A stretch of DNA of 64,000 bases from an uncultured Rhodospirillales bacterium. Its GTDB lineage: Bacteria > Pseudomonadota > Alphaproteobacteria > ATCC43930 > CGMCC-115725. Below are positions 30,127-39,257 of the stretch, in pieces. The notes under the pieces were generated by a model. The model did not search any database and had not been told where the DNA came from. It saw only the letters and a program-made list of their open reading frames with translations. The DNA lies in NCBI GenBank assembly GCA_903828515.1, contig CAIKMD010000007.1:248001-312000 (forward strand), read 5' to 3'. Position 1 is the stretch's first letter; the number at the start of each line of letters is the position of its first letter. The translations under genes and the position numbers were made by a program.

Positions 30127-30974
30127 CGCAGGGTACGATCGGCGGCGCCGTCGCCGAGCTTACCGCTCGCCTCGCCGTTGCCGGCATCGTGGAGCCGCGG
30201 CGCGAGGCGCGGCTGGTGGTGGCGCTGGCACTCGGAATCGATCCGGCGGTCGTTCTCGGCTATCCGGAACGCGCGATTGATCGAGACGCCCAAGCGCGCG
30301 TCGCGGATCTTGGATCGCGGCGCGCGGGGCACGAGCCCTTCGCGCGGTTGCGCGGCAGCCGCGAGTTCTGGAGTCGCGATTTTGCGTTGAGCCCCGATAC
30401 GCTTGATCCGCGCGCCGACAGTGAAACCCTGATCGTGGCCGCGCTTGACAATTTGCCGGATCGTCAGGCGCCGTTACGGGTCGTCGATTTCGGCACTGGA
30501 ACAGGGTGTCTTTTATTGGCGCTTTTGTCCGAGTTTCCCCATGCGACCGGTCTGGGCATCGACATTGCTCCCGGTGCTGTAGCGACGGCCCGCCGGAACG
30601 CCGAGTCGCTGGGGCTCGCCGGGCGAACGGAATTCCGGGTCGGCGACTGGGCGGGCGGGGTTCAGGGCCCGGCCGATGTAATCCTAGCCAACCCTCCCTA
30701 TATACCGAGTGACGAGATCGCCGGTTTGGCGCGGGACGTGGTTGAATTCGACCCACTCCGGGCGCTCGACGGCGGTAAGGACGGGCTCGACGCCTATCGC
30801 GTTCTCGGCCCGGCCACTCGGAACCTTCTTTCCCCGTCGGGTTTGGCGTTATTCGAGATCGGAACGGGGCAGGCCGCGGCGGTGACCGCGCTATTCGTCG
30901 GATCGGGCTTGCGGATCAAGGCCGTAAGGATGGATTTAGCGGGAATCGAGCGTTGCGTCGTGGCAACGCTTTGA
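30123..30974 (+). CDS. prmC: Release factor glutamine methyltransferase
   Basis: Methylates the glutamine of the GGQ motif in RF1 and RF2. The 283 residues carry an N-terminal helical domain (to about 85, ending [22 protein letters not shown], split here only by family boundary), the SAM motif [36 protein letters not shown], and the catalytic NPPY in [16 protein letters not shown]. Directly coupled to prfA. Confidence 0.95.
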
Positions 30975-31057
30975 AAGCAACCACGAAAAAGCCATAGGAA
31001 TTAAAAATAGTCGTTGGCTTGATTTGGCTTCCCGTTTAGGGTGGCCGCAGTAAAGAA

Positions 31058-31140
31058 CGGGAGCCAAGAGGCTCCGCGCCCCCCGGGCGCCGGTAATGTT
31101 CCCCTACCGTGATAGCGCTTTTCTTACAGTGGCAAGCGCT
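31058..31140 (+). ncRNA. Structured leader candidate upstream of the DUF4167 gene
   Basis: Three hairpins follow one another in the 210-bp space after prmC: GGAGCC/GGCTCC (31060-31065/31070-31075), CGGTA/TACCG (31091-31095/31105-31109) and AGCGCTT/AAGCGCT (31114-31120/31134-31140). No poly-T follows the last one, and the DUF4167 ATG is 45 bases further on. It may be a 5' UTR control element; I do not recognise a known riboswitch. Confidence 0.35.
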
Positions 31141-31184
31141 GGGGACCTCTGAAGCTGAAAAACTGGGACTCAGACCGGCCAATC

Positions 31185-31766
31185 ATGAATCAAGACTTCA
31201 AGGGCATAAGACAAGGCCACAATAACAACAACAAGCGGTCGCGCGGCCGTGGCCACAACCCCAATAACATGGGTGGCGGCGGTGGCAGTGGGGGTAACCC
31301 CAATAACAACAATCGCGGGCCGCGTCCGCCGAACCGGTCCCAGAATTTCGACAGCAACGGGCCGAGCGTCAAAATCCGTGGCAACGCCTATCAGGTGTTC
31401 GAGCGCTACATCGCGCTGGCCCGCGAGGCCTCGACCTCGGGCGACCGGATCGCCGCCGAGAACCTCTATCAGCATGCCGAGCATTATTACCGGATCATGC
31501 AGGCCAATGGCGAAGGCCAGAACATGGGCCCGCCACGAGCGATGACCCCGGCCGATAACGAAATGAACGGCATGGAGCAGGACAACGGCGACTACAATCA
31601 GCAGGGCCAACCCGGCCAGCCGCAGCCCCAGCAGCAGGCGCATGTCCAGCACACGCAGCCGCCGCCCCAGCCGCAGCCGGTGGAAGACACCGAAGACCTC
31701 GATCTTCCGGCCAGTCTCCTGGCGCCGCGTCGCCAATCCGATCCGAACGGCGATGATCGTCGATAA
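31185..31766 (+). CDS. DUF4167 domain protein, likely RNA-binding
   Basis: 193 residues typical of alphaproteobacteria and often found beside clpB or prmC. The N-terminus (1-65) is low complexity, rich in Asn, Gly, Arg and Lys (NNNNKRSRGRGHNPNN and similar), which suggests RNA binding or disorder. The conserved core is SVKIRGNAYQVFERYIALAR through NLYQHAEHYYRIMQA (about 63-110). The C-terminal part is Gln/Pro-rich and disordered. No biochemical role is established to my knowledge. No clear Shine-Dalgarno precedes the ATG; a folded leader does. The TAA stop falls within the first of three 16-bp repeats. Confidence 0.85.
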   Translation: MNQDFKGIRQGHNNNNKRSRGRGHNPNNMGGGGGSGGNPNNNNRGPRPPNRSQNFDSNGPSVKIRGNAYQVFERYIALAREASTSGDRIAAENLYQHAEHYYRIMQANGEGQNMGPPRAMTPADNEMNGMEQDNGDYNQQGQPGQPQPQQQAHVQHTQPPPQPQPVEDTEDLDLPASLLAPRRQSDPNGDDRR

Positions 31767-31806
31767 GGTCGGGCGCCGATAAGGCCAGCCGCCGATAAGG
31801 CCGGCC
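31759..31806. repeat. Three imperfect 16-bp tandem repeats at the DUF4167 stop codon
   Basis: Units at 31759-31774, 31775-31790 and 31791-31806 follow g(t/c)cgataaggycrgsc, the last two differing at one base. The first contains the stop codon of the DUF4167 gene. The array leads straight into the intrinsic terminator. Confidence 0.75.
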
Positions 31807-31823
31807 GTTAACGAAGACGAAGA

Positions 31824-31853
31824 AGAGGCGCCCCGTTCGGGCGCCTCTTTTTT
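31824..31853 (+). terminator. Intrinsic terminator after the DUF4167 gene
   Basis: A perfect 10-bp stem AGAGGCGCCC (31824-31833) and GGGCGCCTCT (31839-31848) with loop CGTTC runs into six T residues (31848-31853). It separates the DUF4167 transcript from clpB, which must have its own promoter in 31854-31945. Confidence 0.92.
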
Positions 31854-31945
31854 GCGCGGTACCACGACCCCATATTTGTTGAGGAAGACGCCGATCGGTT
31901 GCCTCGAAGAGGGACCATGGGTGCCGTTTCACGAAGGGGTTCGAG

Positions 31946-34543
31946 ATGGATTTTGAAAAATATACCGAGCGTGCCAAGGGATTCGTCCAGGCCGCTCAAT
32001 CGCTCGCGCAACGCAGCGGGCATCAGCAATTGGCGCCCGAGCATCTGCTCAAGGTGCTGATGGACGACAAGGAAGGGCTCTGCGCGAATCTTATCCGCGC
32101 CGCGTCGGGCGATCCGAAGGCGGTTTTGGTCGCGGTCGAGGCGGCTTTGGCGAAGATGCCCAAGGTCGAGGGCACCGGCGCGGGCCAGGTCTTTCTCTCC
32201 GCCGAGCTGAACCGGATTTTCGCCGACGCCGAAAAACTCGCCGAGAAATCGGGCGACAGTTTCGTCACCGTCGAGCGGCTGTTGCTGGCGATGACGCTCG
32301 CTAAGGAAACCACGGCGGCCAAAGCTTTGGCTGCCGCCGGCATTACCGCGCAATCGCTCAACGCCGCGATCGAAGAAATTCGCAAGGGCCGCACCGCCGA
32401 CAGCGCTTCGGCCGAACAGGGTTATGACGCGCTGAAGAAATACGCGCGCGACCTCACCGAGGCGGCGCGCGAGGGCAAACTCGATCCCGTCATCGGCCGC
32501 GACGAGGAAATCCGCCGTACCGTCCAGGTCTTGTCGCGTCGTACCAAGAACAATCCGGTGCTGATCGGCGAGCCCGGCGTCGGCAAGACCGCGATCGTCG
32601 AAGGCCTGGCGCTGCGCATCGTTCACGGCGACGTGCCCGACAGTCTCAAGAACAAGCGCCTCCTGTCGCTCGATCTGAGCGCGATGGTTGCCGGCGCCAA
32701 GTTCCGTGGCGAGTTCGAGGAACGCCTGAAGGCTGTGCTGTCCGAAATTACGTCGGCCGCGGGCGAGATCATTGTCTTCATCGACGAGCTGCACACGCTG
32801 GTCGGCGCGGGCAAGGCGGACGGCGCGATGGATGCGTCGAACATGCTGAAACCCGCCTTGGCGCGCGGCGAGTTGCATTGCGTCGGTGCGACCACGCTCG
32901 ACGAGTATCGCAAGCACATCGAGAAGGACGCCGCCCTGGCGCGGCGTTTCCAGCCGGTCTTCGTCAACGAGCCCTCGGTCGAGGATACGGTCTCGATCCT
33001 GCGCGGCATCAAAGAGAAGTACGAGGTCCATCACGGCGTGCGGATCACCGACGGCGCGATCGTGGCCGCGGCGACCCTGTCCAACCGCTACATCACCGAC
33101 CGGTTCCTGCCTGATAAAGCCATCGATTTGATGGACGAGGCGGCGGCGCGCCTGCGCATGGAGGCCGAATCCAAACCGGAAGAGATCGACGCGCTCGACC
33201 GCGACATCGTTCGCCTGAAGATCGAACGCGAGGCGCTGAAGAAGGAAACCGATCCGGCCTCGAAGGACCGGATCGAGAAGCTGGTCGACGAACTGGACGG
33301 GCTGGAAAAGGAATCCGCCGAGCTGACCGCGCAATGGCGCGCCGAAAAAGACAAGATGGCTTCGGCGCAAAAACTGAAAGAGCAGATCGACCAGGCGCGG
33401 GTCGAGCTCGAACAGGCGCAACGCAAGGGCGACTTCACCCGCGCGGGCGAGCTGACCTATTCGGTCATTCCCGATCTCGAGAGGAAGCTCAAGGCCGCCG
33501 AAGTCGCCGAGACTCATTCCATGATCGAAGAGGCGGTAACGGAACAGCACATCGCCGGCATCGTCTCGCGCTGGACCGGCGTGCCGGTCGACAAGATGCT
33601 CGAAGGCGAGCGCGAAAAGCTCCTTCACATGGAAGAGAACGTGAAGCGGCGGGTCGTTGGTCAGGACGAAGCCGTCACCGCCGTTTCCAACGCGATCCGT
33701 CGCGCCCGCGCCGGCGTGCAGGATCCGAACCGGCCGATCGGCTCGTTCCTGTTCCTCGGACCCACGGGTGTCGGCAAGACCGAACTGGCGCGCGCGCTGG
33801 CCGAGTTCCTGTTCGATGACGACAACGCGATGCTGCGCGTCGACATGTCGGAATACATGGAAAAGCATTCGGTCGCGCGGCTGATCGGCGCCCCGCCGGG
33901 CTATGTCGGCTACGAAGAAGGCGGCAGCCTGACCGAGGCGGTGCGCCGGCGTCCCTATCAGGTGATCCTGTTCGACGAGGTCGAGAAGGCGCATCCCGAC
34001 GTCTTCAACGTGCTGTTGCAGGTGCTCGATGATGGCCGCTTGACCGATGGCCAAGGCCGCACGGTCGATTTCCGCAACGTGGTGATCGTGCTGACCTCCA
34101 ATCTCGGCGGCGACATTCTCGCAGCGTTGCCCGAGGACGCCGACATGGCGAAGGCGCGCGATCAGGTGATGAACGTGGTGCGGGGCGCGTTCCGGCCGGA
34201 GTTCCTCAACCGGCTCGACGAAATTCTGCTCTTCCATCGCCTGTCGCGCAGCGACATGACCGGCATCGTCACGATCCAGTTGCGCCGTCTGCAGAAATTG
34301 CTCGACGATCGCAAGATGACGCTGGTGTTCGACGACAAGGCCAAGACCTGGCTGGCCGAGGTCGGCTACGACCCGGTCTATGGCGCACGGCCGTTGAAGC
34401 GCGTGATCCAGCGCGAGTTGCAGAACAAGCTCGCCGAGCTGATCCTGGCCGGCACGGTCGGCGACGGCCAGGTCATCAACGTGACGACGAGCGGCGAGGA
34501 CAGTCTCCTTATCACGCCGGAACTCGCCAAGGCCGCCGAGTAA
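31946..34543 (+). CDS. clpB: ClpB protein-disaggregating chaperone
   Basis: Hexameric AAA+ disaggregase working with DnaK. 865 residues, standard length: N-terminal Clp repeat domain (1-145, [20 protein letters not shown]), first ATPase with Walker [16 protein letters not shown] (near 204) and Walker [15 protein letters not shown], the ClpB middle coiled-coil (about 395-525), and second ATPase with Walker [20 protein letters not shown] and [16 protein letters not shown]. An intrinsic terminator precedes and another follows it, so it is transcribed alone. Heat-shock sigma control is expected but I could not define a convincing promoter by eye. Confidence 0.97.
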   Translation: MDFEKYTERAKGFVQAAQSLAQRSGHQQLAPEHLLKVLMDDKEGLCANLIRAASGDPKAVLVAVEAALAKMPKVEGTGAGQVFLSAELNRIFADAEKLAEKSGDSFVTVERLLLAMTLAKETTAAKALAAAGITAQSLNAAIEEIRKGRTADSASAEQGYDALKKYARDLTEAAREGKLDPVIGRDEEIRRTVQVLSRRTKNNPVLIGEPGVGKTAIVEGLALRIVHGDVPDSLKNKRLLSLDLSAMVAGAKFRGEFEERLKAVLSEITSAAGEIIVFIDELHTLVGAGKADGAMDASNMLKPALARGELHCVGATTLDEYRKHIEKDAALARRFQPVFVNEPSVEDTVSILRGIKEKYEVHHGVRITDGAIVAAATLSNRYITDRFLPDKAIDLMDEAAARLRMEAESKPEEIDALDRDIVRLKIEREALKKETDPASKDRIEKLVDELDGLEKESAELTAQWRAEKDKMASAQKLKEQIDQARVELEQAQRKGDFTRAGELTYSVIPDLERKLKAAEVAETHSMIEEAVTEQHIAGIVSRWTGVPVDKMLEGEREKLLHMEENVKRRVVGQDEAVTAVSNAIRRARAGVQDPNRPIGSFLFLGPTGVGKTELARALAEFLFDDDNAMLRVDMSEYMEKHSVARLIGAPPGYVGYEEGGSLTEAVRRRPYQVILFDEVEKAHPDVFNVLLQVLDDGRLTDGQGRTVDFRNVVIVLTSNLGGDILAALPEDADMAKARDQVMNVVRGAFRPEFLNRLDEILLFHRLSRSDMTGIVTIQLRRLQKLLDDRKMTLVFDDKAKTWLAEVGYDPVYGARPLKRVIQRELQNKLAELILAGTVGDGQVINVTTSGEDSLLITPELAKAAE

Positions 34544-34564
34544 GGCTGCATAGCGATTAGGCAA

Positions 34565-34609
34565 AGCGCCTCAAGACAGGCCGCCATGATGACGGCCTGT
34601 CGGGGCGCT
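34565..34609 (+). terminator. Likely intrinsic terminator after clpB
   Basis: Nested stems: AGCGCC/GGCGCT (34565-34570/34604-34609) outside and a perfect GACAGGCCG/CGGCCTGTC (34575-34583/34593-34601) inside. The following CTTTG is only a weak T-tract, so efficiency is uncertain. Confidence 0.65.
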
Positions 34610-34687
34610 CTTTGTCCGATCAAGGGCTTCGACTCTGGCACGCGGGTTGCGACGGGCGTTGGTATCGCAGCCAACGAGGAGTCCCTC

Positions 34688-35134
34688 ATGACCCGTGCCG
34701 AACTCACCGAAAAGATCGTGGCGATCCGGCGCAAAAAGAAGCTCGCCTGGCGCCAGATCGCGGCCGAACTCGGTCCCAACTCGCCGATCTATTACACCGC
34801 GGCGCTGCTCGGACAGATGAAGCTTTCGCAAAGCGAGGCTGAAACCGCTGGCCGTATTCTCGGCCTCGATGAAGACGACGTCCTGCTGCTGCAGGAAATT
34901 CCCTATCGCGGTTCGCTTCCGACCGCCGTTCCGACCGATCCGTTGATCTATCGCTTCTATGAATTGGTTCAGGTTTACGGCACGACCTGGAAGGCACTCA
35001 TCCAGGAAGAGTTCGGCGACGGCATCATGAGTGCGATCGATTTCGAGATGTCATTCGACCGCCAGCCCGATCCCAAAGGCGATCGGGTGAAGATGACGAT
35101 GACCGGCAAGTTCCTGCCCTATAAGCAGTACTGA
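34688..35134 (+). CDS. cynS: Cyanate hydratase (cyanase)
   Basis: Decomposes cyanate with bicarbonate to ammonia and CO2; works as a decamer. From ATG 34688 there are 148 residues. The N-terminal helical domain (MTRAELTEKIVAIRRKKKLA) resembles HTH folds; the catalytic triad of the family is Arg89, Glu92 (YRFYELVQVYG) and Ser115 (GIMSAIDFEM), a constant offset of 7 from E. coli Arg96, Glu99 and Ser122. AGGAGT precedes the start. No carbonic anhydrase or cyn transporter gene is adjacent, unlike the E. coli operon. Confidence 0.95.
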   Translation: MTRAELTEKIVAIRRKKKLAWRQIAAELGPNSPIYYTAALLGQMKLSQSEAETAGRILGLDEDDVLLLQEIPYRGSLPTAVPTDPLIYRFYELVQVYGTTWKALIQEEFGDGIMSAIDFEMSFDRQPDPKGDRVKMTMTGKFLPYKQY

Positions 35135-35206
35135 GCCTTCGTCCGGTTGCCACGCATCCCGCCCGAGGCCATCATGGCGATGGTCTCGGGGACGGGAGAG
35201 CGCGGC

Positions 35207-35974
35207 GTGACGCAGGCATTGAACGGCAAGATCGCGTGGCTGACCGGCGCGGGCAGCGGCATCGGCCGTGCCGGCGCGCTGGAGCTTGCCGTCGCGGGCG
35301 CCACGGTGATCGTGAGCGGACGTAGCCCCGACGGGCTCGACGAAACCGTTGGCCTGATTACCAAAGCCGGTGGCAAGGCCGAGGCGTTGACGCTCGACGT
35401 TGCCGACAAGAGTGAGGTTGCACGCGTCGGTGCCGACATCGCCGCGCGGCATGGCGGGGTCGATATCCTCGTCAATAGCGCGGGCCTCAATCTGTCCACG
35501 CGTCTGTGGAAGGATATGACGCCCGACAGTTTCGATCACATCGCCGGGATCAATCTTAACGGCGCGGTCTATTGCATCTATGCCGTGTTGCCGGCGATGC
35601 GCGCGCGCAAGAGCGGGCTGGTCATCAACATCTCGTCCTGGGCGGGACGCTTCGAGGAATACCTGACCGGCCCCGCCTATAACGCGTCGAAGACGGCGCT
35701 CGCGGCGCTGACCCTGTCGCTCAACGACGAGGAATGCGTCAACGGTATCCGTGCCTGCTGTATTTTTCCCGGCGAGGTGGCGACGCCGATCCTGCGCCAC
35801 CGGCCGGTCGCGCCGACGCAACAGGAAGTCGACCGCATGTTGCAGGCCGAGGATCTCGGCAAGACCATCCGCTTCGTCGCCGAAATGCCGCCGCGCGTGT
35901 GTATCAACGAGATCATGATCACGCCGACCTGGAACCGCTTCTTCATCGGCGGCGCGGATATGGCGCGGAAGTAG
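35207..35974 (+). CDS. Short-chain dehydrogenase/reductase
   Basis: Classical SDR of 255 residues. The cofactor motif is WLTGAGSGIGRAGALELA, followed by LVNSAG (NNAG variant), the catalytic Ser in VINISSWAGRF, and YNASK with the catalytic Tyr and Lys. I chose the GTG at 35207 because GGGAGAG stands 6 bases before it and the protein then starts a few residues before the beta strand; ATG codons at 35174 and 35147 are alternatives. Asp/Arg choice after strand 2 (VSGRSPDG) hints at NADP. It follows cynS at 70 bases; substrate unknown. Confidence 0.85.
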   Translation: MTQALNGKIAWLTGAGSGIGRAGALELAVAGATVIVSGRSPDGLDETVGLITKAGGKAEALTLDVADKSEVARVGADIAARHGGVDILVNSAGLNLSTRLWKDMTPDSFDHIAGINLNGAVYCIYAVLPAMRARKSGLVINISSWAGRFEEYLTGPAYNASKTALAALTLSLNDEECVNGIRACCIFPGEVATPILRHRPVAPTQQEVDRMLQAEDLGKTIRFVAEMPPRVCINEIMITPTWNRFFIGGADMARK

Positions 35975-35978
35975 GAAC

Positions 35979-37271
35979 TTAGTTCGACGCGACCGGCTTG
36001 TTGGTGCGGATCGAGGCGAGGCGCTGGTCGACGCTCTGTTGTTGCTTTTGGAACAAGGTGAACTCGCGGCCTTCGAGTTTTTGTCCCGGCGGCATATGCA
36101 CGCTGAGGGGATTGGTCGGCTTGTCGTTGATCCGCACTTCGTAGTGAAGATGCGGGCCGGTGGCGAGGCCGGTCATGCCGACGAAACCGATCACCGCGCC
36201 TTGGCGCACATGGGTGCCGGGCTTCATGCCGCTGGCGATGCGGCTCATGTGCCCGTAAGCGGTGGAGTAGCCGCCCTGGTGACGCAGCACCACCATATTG
36301 CCGTAGCCGTTGCTCCAGCCCGCGCTGGCGACGGTCGCATCGCCCGAGGCATAGATCGGCGTGCCGCTCGGCACCGCGAAATCGACTCCCTGATGCATGC
36401 GGGTATAGCCGAGGATCGGATGATGGCGCTGGCCGAAGCTCGACGAGATGCGCGCACCGTCGACCGGCGTGCGCAAGAGCGCCTTCTTCACGCTTGAGCC
36501 GGTCGGCGTGTAGAAGTCGGGCAAACCGCCCGCCGGCGCGTAGCGATAGAGCGTGATCGGTTTGCCGCTGAGGATCAGCGAAGCCACCGCGATGTTGCCG
36601 GTGCCCATGACCTTGCCGGATTTGTCTTCGACCATCTGGTCGAACATGACTTCGAACTGGTCGCCCGGCTGTACTTCGCGTTGGAAGTCGACGTCGTAGC
36701 TGAAGGCGTGAATCACGTCGCTCAGGACCGATTGCGGCAGACCGGCCGCCGTGGCGGCTTCGAACAGGCTCGAATGGATGGTGCCGGCAACGCGGACCGG
36801 CACATGGATCAGATTGCGCGCCTCGGCCGAGGCGCCGAAGCTGCCGTTCTCGCCGCGCGCCAGCACGACCTCATGATCGATGGCAGGCGACAGGCGAATT
36901 TCCTTGATGCCGCTCTGGTCGAGACGCATCAGCAGTTCCTGGCCGATGCGCAGCTCGCGCGGGTCCCATTGCCGTTTCAGCGCGTCGATCGCGTTTTGCG
37001 CCTGGCCGGCGCCGATGCCCTGTTGCTGCAAAAGGCTCATCAGCGTGTCGCCGGATTCGACCGTGACAATCAGTGGCGCGTCGATATTGGGCGAGACGAC
37101 CTGCGGCGATTGGGCGGCTTCGGTGGCGGTCGCGACGAGATCGGCCGCGTTGTTCGCGAGGTCGATGGCGCGGGGGAGATGGGCGCCCGCGCCGGGGTTG
37201 AAGACGGCCAGCAGAACGAAGCTGCCGAGAATGGTCAGGGAGAGGGCTGAGCGACGCGTATGCGTGATCAC
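35979..37271 (-). CDS. Periplasmic M23 metallopeptidase (LytM-type), murein hydrolase
   Basis: Likely cell-wall endopeptidase or its regulator, 430 residues. After an N-terminal membrane anchor (LSLTILGSFVLLAVF) comes a LysM/OapA-like part (LIVTVESGDTLMSLLQQQGI, about 68-130). The C-terminal M23 domain has the zinc ligands: HPILGYTRMHQGVDFAVPSG (His and Asp of HxxxD) and HLHYEVRIN (HxH) near residue 380, so it should be active, unlike EnvC or NlpD. The start codon is GTG. Divergence or linkage to neighbours is not evident; it converges with the SDR gene with four bases between. Confidence 0.88.
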   Translation of the reverse strand: MITHTRRSALSLTILGSFVLLAVFNPGAGAHLPRAIDLANNAADLVATATEAAQSPQVVSPNIDAPLIVTVESGDTLMSLLQQQGIGAGQAQNAIDALKRQWDPRELRIGQELLMRLDQSGIKEIRLSPAIDHEVVLARGENGSFGASAEARNLIHVPVRVAGTIHSSLFEAATAAGLPQSVLSDVIHAFSYDVDFQREVQPGDQFEVMFDQMVEDKSGKVMGTGNIAVASLILSGKPITLYRYAPAGGLPDFYTPTGSSVKKALLRTPVDGARISSSFGQRHHPILGYTRMHQGVDFAVPSGTPIYASGDATVASAGWSNGYGNMVVLRHQGGYSTAYGHMSRIASGMKPGTHVRQGAVIGFVGMTGLATGPHLHYEVRINDKPTNPLSVHMPPGQKLEGREFTLFQKQQQSVDQRLASIRTNKPVASN

Positions 37272-37422
37272 GGCCGTTCCTCGCGATGCCGGTTCGCCAT
37301 CATGCCGGTTGTGCTCTCCCCGATGCCCTTCCCAGGCCGCTCGCGCGGTCCCGGAAAGGCGGAAAATGACAGAAACATCAAGGCCCTGTCAACCGCCCCG
37401 CCGGACGATTTCTCGGCCGGTT

Positions 37423-38511
37423 TCAGCGCCCGGCGACGAGCTTGGCCATTTCCTCGTTGGCCTTGTCGATACCCGGGTGGCTGCGCCACCAGTCCATCGT
37501 GACGTCGATCGTTTTGATGCCCTTGGCGGTAAGCTCGGCGACCGCCTGATGCATGTGGGAATCGGGCAAGGTATCGACGTCCTGGCCGAAATAATCCCAC
37601 ATCACTTTCTCCTGCCCATCGTGCGAAATCATATAGAGGGTGAAGAGAATGCCGGCGTTCGGGTGTGGCGCGTTCTTCGGCACGGTGAGATAGGCATAAC
37701 GGCGCTGCGCCATGTCGGCGATGACGTGGTTGTCGATCACGCCGAGGCCGCGGAATTTGAGCGTGTTCTGCCAGGTGCCGGCGCAATCGATGACGAGGGC
37801 CTGGAACTCGCCCGATGCCACCCGGTCCTGGCCACCGCAGGGCAGCAGGCCGGAGATCTGCTGCGCCATTTTCTCGACGAAGGCGCGGGCCTTCGGCACG
37901 CCCCAGACGTCGTCGGCGAGCAGCACGTCGAAGCCGCCGAGAAACGGCGTGGTGACGTATTTGTTCTTCAGGTCGGGCTTCAACAGATCATCGGTCGTGT
38001 TGATGCCGTTGACCCACGCGGCGTTCTTCACGTTGAAGAGAATGCCGGGCAGGGCCACCGACACGCGCAGCGCATGCTTGTCCGCTTCGACCATCGCCGG
38101 AAGGACGCGTTGCGGCTCCAGCGCGACCCAATCGACGGTCTGGAAGAGCCCTTTGTCCAGTAAAGGCACGATCTGCGGCGCTGTCGCGTAATAGACGTCG
38201 GTGCTCGACGGCGCGCCAGCCTGGAATTCCTGCAGCAATTGCGCGCCCAACGGGCCGAAGGCCGCGGCGGGGCTCCACTCGACCGGAAGATCGAAGCCGA
38301 ACATCGCCTTGATGCCGGCTTGCGCGATGCGCGCACCATCGGGGCCGCCCATCACGGTCGGCGCATTGCGCAACACGACCTTGCCTTCTTTCTTCGCTGC
38401 GTCGATGACCTTGGCCAGGTCGGGTGTGATCGTCACGCTTTGCGCGTGGGCCGCGACCGGCACCGAGAGTGCCGCCGCGAGACAGGCCACTATGACGCTG
38501 CGTTTCATCAT
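37423..38511 (-). CDS. Periplasmic substrate-binding protein (Fe3+/putrescine-type family)
   Basis: First of five binding-protein-like genes in this region. From ATG 38511 it has 362 residues with a clear signal peptide (MKRSVIVACLAAALSVPVAAHAQ). VIDAAKKEGKVVLRNAPTVMG after the signal, DVYYATAPQIVPLLDKGLF near 110 and HPNAGILFTLYMISHDGQEK near 290 are family-typical for extracellular solute-binding proteins of the SBP_bac_6/AfuA type. The ligand is unknown. It lies 14 bases after the dienelactone-hydrolase-like gene and probably ends that minus-strand operon. No permease or ATPase gene is near. Confidence 0.82.
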   Translation of the reverse strand: MMKRSVIVACLAAALSVPVAAHAQSVTITPDLAKVIDAAKKEGKVVLRNAPTVMGGPDGARIAQAGIKAMFGFDLPVEWSPAAAFGPLGAQLLQEFQAGAPSSTDVYYATAPQIVPLLDKGLFQTVDWVALEPQRVLPAMVEADKHALRVSVALPGILFNVKNAAWVNGINTTDDLLKPDLKNKYVTTPFLGGFDVLLADDVWGVPKARAFVEKMAQQISGLLPCGGQDRVASGEFQALVIDCAGTWQNTLKFRGLGVIDNHVIADMAQRRYAYLTVPKNAPHPNAGILFTLYMISHDGQEKVMWDYFGQDVDTLPDSHMHQAVAELTAKGIKTIDVTMDWWRSHPGIDKANEEMAKLVAGR

Positions 38512-38525
38512 CTCGTTCCCTTTAA

Positions 38526-39257
38526 CTAAAGCCGCTTCGCGAAAGCGTCGGCCATGAATTGGTGCGCCAGCGCATAGGCCTGCCGCGCCGCGTGCTCGTC
38601 GTAGCGAGCTTCGGGCGGCACGTCTATGCCGACATCGGTGAAGGAGTGATAGAGCCCGCCGAGAATCATCATCTGCCACTTCGCGCCGACCGCGCTCATT
38701 TCCGCCTCGAACGCATCGCGCCGTGCCTTCGGTGCGATCGGATCGTCCGAACCGTGGATCGCCAGCATCGCGGCTTTGATCGCGCCCGGTTGCGCCGGTA
38801 TCGATCCGGTGAGGTCGCCATGCACCGAAATCGAAGCCTGGATGTCGGCGCCCATGCGGGCCAGCTCGAACACGCCGCCACCACCGAAACAGAAGCCGAT
38901 CGCGGCGCGCTTCGTCGTGTCGCCGATGTTACGGCGGTTGGCTTCATTGGTTGCCTGGTCGAGCGCTGCTTTCATGCGATCGCGCCAGTTCGGCGTGTCG
39001 GCGCGCCGCTCGTTCGCCATCGCCGCTGCCTCGGGGCGGTTCTTCGGCCGTTTGCCGTCGCCGAACACATCGACGAGGAACGCGATATAGCGGTCGCCCG
39101 CCAGCACGCGGGCGCGCTCGGTCCATTCCGGCGTCACCCCGAACCAGTTGGGCGCGACGAGCAGGATCGGACGCTTGTCCGTTACCTTCTCGTCATAGAT
39201 GAGCTCGCTGGCGAAACTCTCACCGGCGACCGCGTAACGAATGACTTCGATGGTCAC
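38526..39257 (-). CDS. Dienelactone hydrolase family protein
   Basis: Alpha/beta hydrolase of 243 residues with a GTG start that overlaps the upstream stop (GTGA). The nucleophile is Cys123 in GFCFGGGGVF, the Asp is in AIHGSDDPIAP and the His in GLYHSFTD, the DLH Cys-Asp-His triad. DLH enzymes open dienelactones from ring-cleaved aromatics, but the wider family hydrolyses other esters. The unusually large number of catabolic neighbours supports a degradation role. An in-frame open stretch continues upstream across the methyltransferase gene but is not coding. Confidence 0.85.
   Translation of the reverse strand: MTIEVIRYAVAGESFASELIYDEKVTDKRPILLVAPNWFGVTPEWTERARVLAGDRYIAFLVDVFGDGKRPKNRPEAAAMANERRADTPNWRDRMKAALDQATNEANRRNIGDTTKRAAIGFCFGGGGVFELARMGADIQASISVHGDLTGSIPAQPGAIKAAMLAIHGSDDPIAPKARRDAFEAEMSAVGAKWQMMILGGLYHSFTDVGIDVPPEARYDEHAARQAYALAHQFMADAFAKRL

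Noticed and set aside
31846-31945. Sigma32-type promoter before clpB
   Set aside because: CCCCATATTT resembles a -10, but no CTTG-like -35 at proper spacing could be found by eye.
31808-34564. 918-codon open frame on the minus strand, longer than clpB
   Set aside because: Fully antisense to ClpB, which has all expected motifs; the antisense product has no family features.
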